Source: Opitutaceae bacterium (lineage in GTDB: Bacteria > Verrucomicrobiota > Verrucomicrobiia > Opitutales > Opitutaceae). Taken from it: DNA of 64,000 nucleotides. The number at the start of each line of letters is the position of its first letter. Position 1 is the stretch's first letter. The stretch spans positions 62,001 to 126,000 of the forward strand of contig JANQRT010000066.1 in the NCBI GenBank assembly GCA_028284385.1, given 5' to 3'. The notes below the pieces were generated by a model. That model made no database searches and was not told the origin of the DNA. It worked only from the letters and a program-made list of their open reading frames with translations. Below, piece after piece: positions 62,153 to 64,000 of this stretch. The translations under genes were made by a program, and so were the position numbers.

Positions 62153-62225
62153 AGCCAAATACGCTCGTTTACTTGCCAGGCAACGGCCAGATGCAAAAGG
62201 CTTCGTCTCCTAAACGTTACACGAT

Positions 62226-63023
62226 TCATAGCTCGCGGATTTTCAGATTACGAAACCAAATCGCGTCGCCGTGATCCTGGATGACGATATGCCCTTCCGG
62301 CAAAGCTCCTACGCTTGGGTAATCGACATACTTGCTTTTGGCGTAAGCTGTCTCCCATGCTTCCGAACCGATCTCGATTTCAAGAACTTTGTATCCATTC
62401 AGCCAATGCTCAAAACGCTTTCCTTGGGCTACGATACGAGAGGTGTTCCACTCTAGGGCAGGACGAGATGCGTCTTTCTTCGAAGCGATTAAGTCGAAAA
62501 GATCTCCCGCTCGATGCGTTTCAATCTTTCCCTCTTTGTGACCCTTGTTATCCAGAAGCTGGTACTCGAGGCCGGTATGCCAAGGCAGTTCGTATCCAGA
62601 TTCCGCAACACGATAGAAAATGCCTCCATTTCCTCCAGCCGAAACTTTCCATTCAAAATGGAGTTCGAAATCCGCGTAAACGCGATCCGTGACAATGATG
62701 TCCACTTTGCTTTTATCCCCATTGGCCCTATCTCTTGCTGCCAAGGCCAGGACACCCTCCTCCATGGACCAACGCTTCAGCTGCTTGGGATCTCCAGTGA
62801 AGATGCGAATGCCACTGAGATCATTGCCATGGAAAAGCGAAGTCCAGCCAGACTCCTCTGAAATCTCCGTCTCGGCATTCTTCGGAGCCACCTGGCATCC
62901 AGATAACCATACTGCCCACGTAAACCCGATCAGGCAGAACACATTTTTAAGTAGGGAATTTTGTAGGATGGGATATTTCAAAGACACCTGCAAATCATGG
63001 ATTTCTGCGAATCTACCATCCAT
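62226..63023 (-). CDS. DUF1080 (3-keto-disaccharide hydrolase-like) lipoprotein
   Basis: A 265-residue protein. A hydrophobic segment ending in WLSGC is a lipobox, so it is lipid-anchored after the cysteine near residue 43; the 20 or so residues before the hydrophobic part make the true start uncertain. GWTSLFHGNDLSGIRIFTGD is the DUF1080 opening. VYADFELHFEWKVSAGGNGGIFYRV and LPWHTGLEYQLLDNKGH are its conserved core, and IWFRNLKIREL the usual end. DUF1080 is a concanavalin-like sandwich found in glycan loci; some members cleave 3-keto-disaccharides. It precedes the metallophosphoesterase on the same strand with 73 bases between, so it may belong to that operon. Confidence 0.88.
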   Translation of the reverse strand: MDGRFAEIHDLQVSLKYPILQNSLLKNVFCLIGFTWAVWLSGCQVAPKNAETEISEESGWTSLFHGNDLSGIRIFTGDPKQLKRWSMEEGVLALAARDRANGDKSKVDIIVTDRVYADFELHFEWKVSAGGNGGIFYRVAESGYELPWHTGLEYQLLDNKGHKEGKIETHRAGDLFDLIASKKDASRPALEWNTSRIVAQGKRFEHWLNGYKVLEIEIGSEAWETAYAKSKYVDYPSVGALPEGHIVIQDHGDAIWFRNLKIREL

Positions 63024-63386
63024 GGAAAAAACGCGGAACCGTTACAACCTCGTGTTGCGACAGGAAACGCTAAAACGAAGAGGGTCCGCTCAGGAAATTT
63101 GAAGGATGGATTCCTTTCCGCTAATACCTCTTCTGTCTCAGAATTAGCGGATTTATTACAAGAGTTGCGCAAAAGTACATGAAGCTTGCAGGCTCCGGAT
63201 CGAGCAAGTATTCGAAGCCTAATAAGATCTTCCTACTGTAAGAAGCCTCAACACTTCTTGTCCTAGATTTCGCAAACTACACTGCCAGGATCGTGATGCT
63301 GCAAACGCATCAGCCAATCGGGATGTTCTTCGCCCTGCGAGGGCCAACCATACTTTACGCTCTACACGAACCCTATCTCCTTATTG
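63024..63386. other. Divergent intergenic region, no supported gene
   Basis: These 363 bases separate the DUF1080 gene and the RHS-like gene, which run apart. Plus-strand frames at 62997-63182 and 63293-63490 have no family likeness, and the second is overlapped in another frame by the real gene at 63387. No clear promoter or operator is visible. Confidence 0.5.
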
Positions 63387-64000
63387 ATGAAACACACGCT
63401 TACCGCCAGCCTTGCCTTGCTGATACTTTCCATCAGCGCCTCAGCCCAAACGCCCCAGTCCATTTCAATAGTCGGTCCGACCGAGATTAACGAAAACAGC
63501 TCAGCGGTTTATCGGGCAATCGTCACTTACACCAATCTGACGGCAGGAGTGGCCACACCGGTTTGGACGAATCAGACGGCAGGTACGGTAACGGTTTCGA
63601 AAACGCTCAAGGTCGTGGCCCCGCCGGTGCAAGGAACCGGCCAGATTCTACTGTCCGTTTCCTACAACGAAAACGGGACTACCGTGCAGGATCAGGCTAC
63701 CATCAACGTGGTGGACGCCGCCATTTCCGGCGATTCAGGCCTGCCGAACGCGGAACGATCCACCCAAGCCCGACCGGCCAGCGTCGCCGGCTTAAGTGTA
63801 GATACGGCCACCGGCGCCCAAATGCTGGAGTATGAGCTCCTCCCTTTCCAAGGGGGCCTTCCCTTCCACCTTGGGCTCAGCTACAACTCGGCTTTCAAGG
63901 ACAAGGCGGGCGTATTCGGTCCTGGCTGGTGGCACAACTACGAAATGCGCATCACCGGTGACGAAAACGACATCATGGCCATTGAGTGGGGACCTGGATT
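63387..64000 (+). CDS. N-terminal part of a secreted RHS/YD-repeat protein (truncated by window end)
   Basis: An ATG at 63387 opens a frame that continues without a stop to the window edge (204 complete codons). It starts with a signal peptide (MKHTLTASLALLILSISASA), followed by an immunoglobulin-like domain (SISIVGPTEINENSSAVYRA to ATINVV). Then comes the typical entry to an RHS barrel: LSVDTATGAQMLEYELLPFQGGLPFHLGLSYNSAFKDKAGVFGPGWWHNYEMRI (by its ends), in which GPGW.HNYEMR is the hallmark of RHS/YD-repeat proteins. Full-length relatives exceed 1000 residues, often with a variable toxin at the C-terminus; that end lies outside this window. Confidence 0.85.
   Translation, partial: MKHTLTASLALLILSISASAQTPQSISIVGPTEINENSSAVYRAIVTYTNLTAGVATPVWTNQTAGTVTVSKTLKVVAPPVQGTGQILLSVSYNENGTTVQDQATINVVDAAISGDSGLPNAERSTQARPASVAGLSVDTATGAQMLEYELLPFQGGLPFHLGLSYNSAFKDKAGVFGPGWWHNYEMRITGDENDIMAIEWGPG

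Larger units (their letters stand above)
821..62598. repeat. Dispersed short repeat family GTATCCA / GTATCCAAAT
   Basis: By reading I counted 29 plus-strand copies of GTATCCA and 14 of its complement TGGATAC over the window, against about 8 expected for both strands with equal base use. The longest common form is GTATCCAAAT. Copies occur at 11305-11314, 15902-15911, 20155-20164, 23305-23314, 38859-38868, 40959-40968, 44481-44490 and 47956-47965 (0.12 expected). Other plus copies start at 821, 1141, 1935, 2115, 2799, 4354, 6088, 9279, 13227, 14204, 15194, 23665, 33612, 37643, 38926, 45851, 47380, 49937, 53766, 58379, 59693, 60452, 62391 and 62592. Minus copies start at 1315, 9296, 10606, 18049, 21548, 29318, 34874, 44180, 53192, 58842 and 59050. 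Confidence 0.7.

Noticed and set aside
63293..63490. 65-codon plus-strand frame before the window end
   Set aside because: It is overlapped in another frame by the RHS-like gene, which has a signal peptide and a recognisable domain; the short frame has neither.
1..64000. CRISPR arrays, tRNA/rRNA genes, insertion sequences, integrases
   Set aside because: None was recognised on reading; no regularly spaced direct repeats, cloverleaf-like segments or transposase motifs were seen.

Overview
The window looks like a chromosomal segment of a marine-type member of the Verrucomicrobiota, probably class Opitutia. This is inferred from gene content, not from a marker gene. The signs are six cysteine-type sulfatases, a DUF1501 plus DUF1553/PSD1 pair, DUF1080 and DUF1593 proteins, Tat-exported Gfo/Idh/MocA oxidoreductases, three TonB-dependent receptors and no SusD. 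A cbb3 oxidase with fused CcoN-CcoO is also present. No rRNA, tRNA, CRISPR array, integrase or transposase gene was recognised.

Layout. 0.4-4.4 kb: FAD monooxygenase, PCMT-like methyltransferase, class V aminotransferase and a cysteine-bearing Rrf2 regulator. 4.8-12.8 kb: a complete minus-strand cbb3 oxidase operon, ccoS-ccoNO-ccoQ-ccoP-ccoG-(50-aa membrane protein)-SafE-like-ccoI. It includes three genes of 50-59 codons and several ATGA overlaps. 13-19 kb: D-2-hydroxyacid dehydrogenase, a secreted HExxH protein, a Gfo/Idh/MocA oxidoreductase and a TonB receptor. 19-30.5 kb: a sugar-acid and sulfated-sugar locus with two amidohydrolases, a sulfatase, an IMDH/IDH-family dehydrogenase, an aldo/keto reductase, a GntR/FCD regulator, a DUF1593 hydrolase and a TonB receptor. 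Three copies of one perfect palindrome (core TGAGATCTCA) lie in front of its transcription units and probably define the GntR regulon. 30.6-40 kb: an alpha-glucan locus with AraC regulator, MFS sugar transporter, MalQ, a large TonB receptor and a secreted GH13 enzyme. 40-43 kb: EVE protein, dual-specificity-type phosphatase, PdxJ and a DUF4097 repeat protein. 43-54.6 kb: DUF1501/DUF1553 pair, three sulfatases, myo-inositol oxygenase, a four-helix-bundle protein and a Tat-exported oxidoreductase. 55-57.3 kb: an island-like pair, a deoxyribosyltransferase/TIR-like protein and an AAA ATPase, resembling two-gene defence modules. 57.4-63 kb: an operon of two sulfatases, a metallophosphoesterase with PA14 domain, and possibly a DUF1080 lipoprotein. 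63.4 kb to the end: the start of a secreted RHS/YD-repeat protein cut by the window edge.

The strongest signals not explained by genes are these. (1) A dispersed heptamer GTATCCA (43 copies, both strands), often extended to GTATCCAAAT, in coding and non-coding DNA and in several reading frames, reminiscent of a DNA-uptake or chromosome-organising word. (2) The TGAGATCTCA operator set. (3) A REPIN-like pair of GTAG-footed palindromes that supplies the likely start codon and signal-peptide N-region of a sulfatase, with a third copy 5.8 kb away. Frames and motifs were read by eye; no database search was run.
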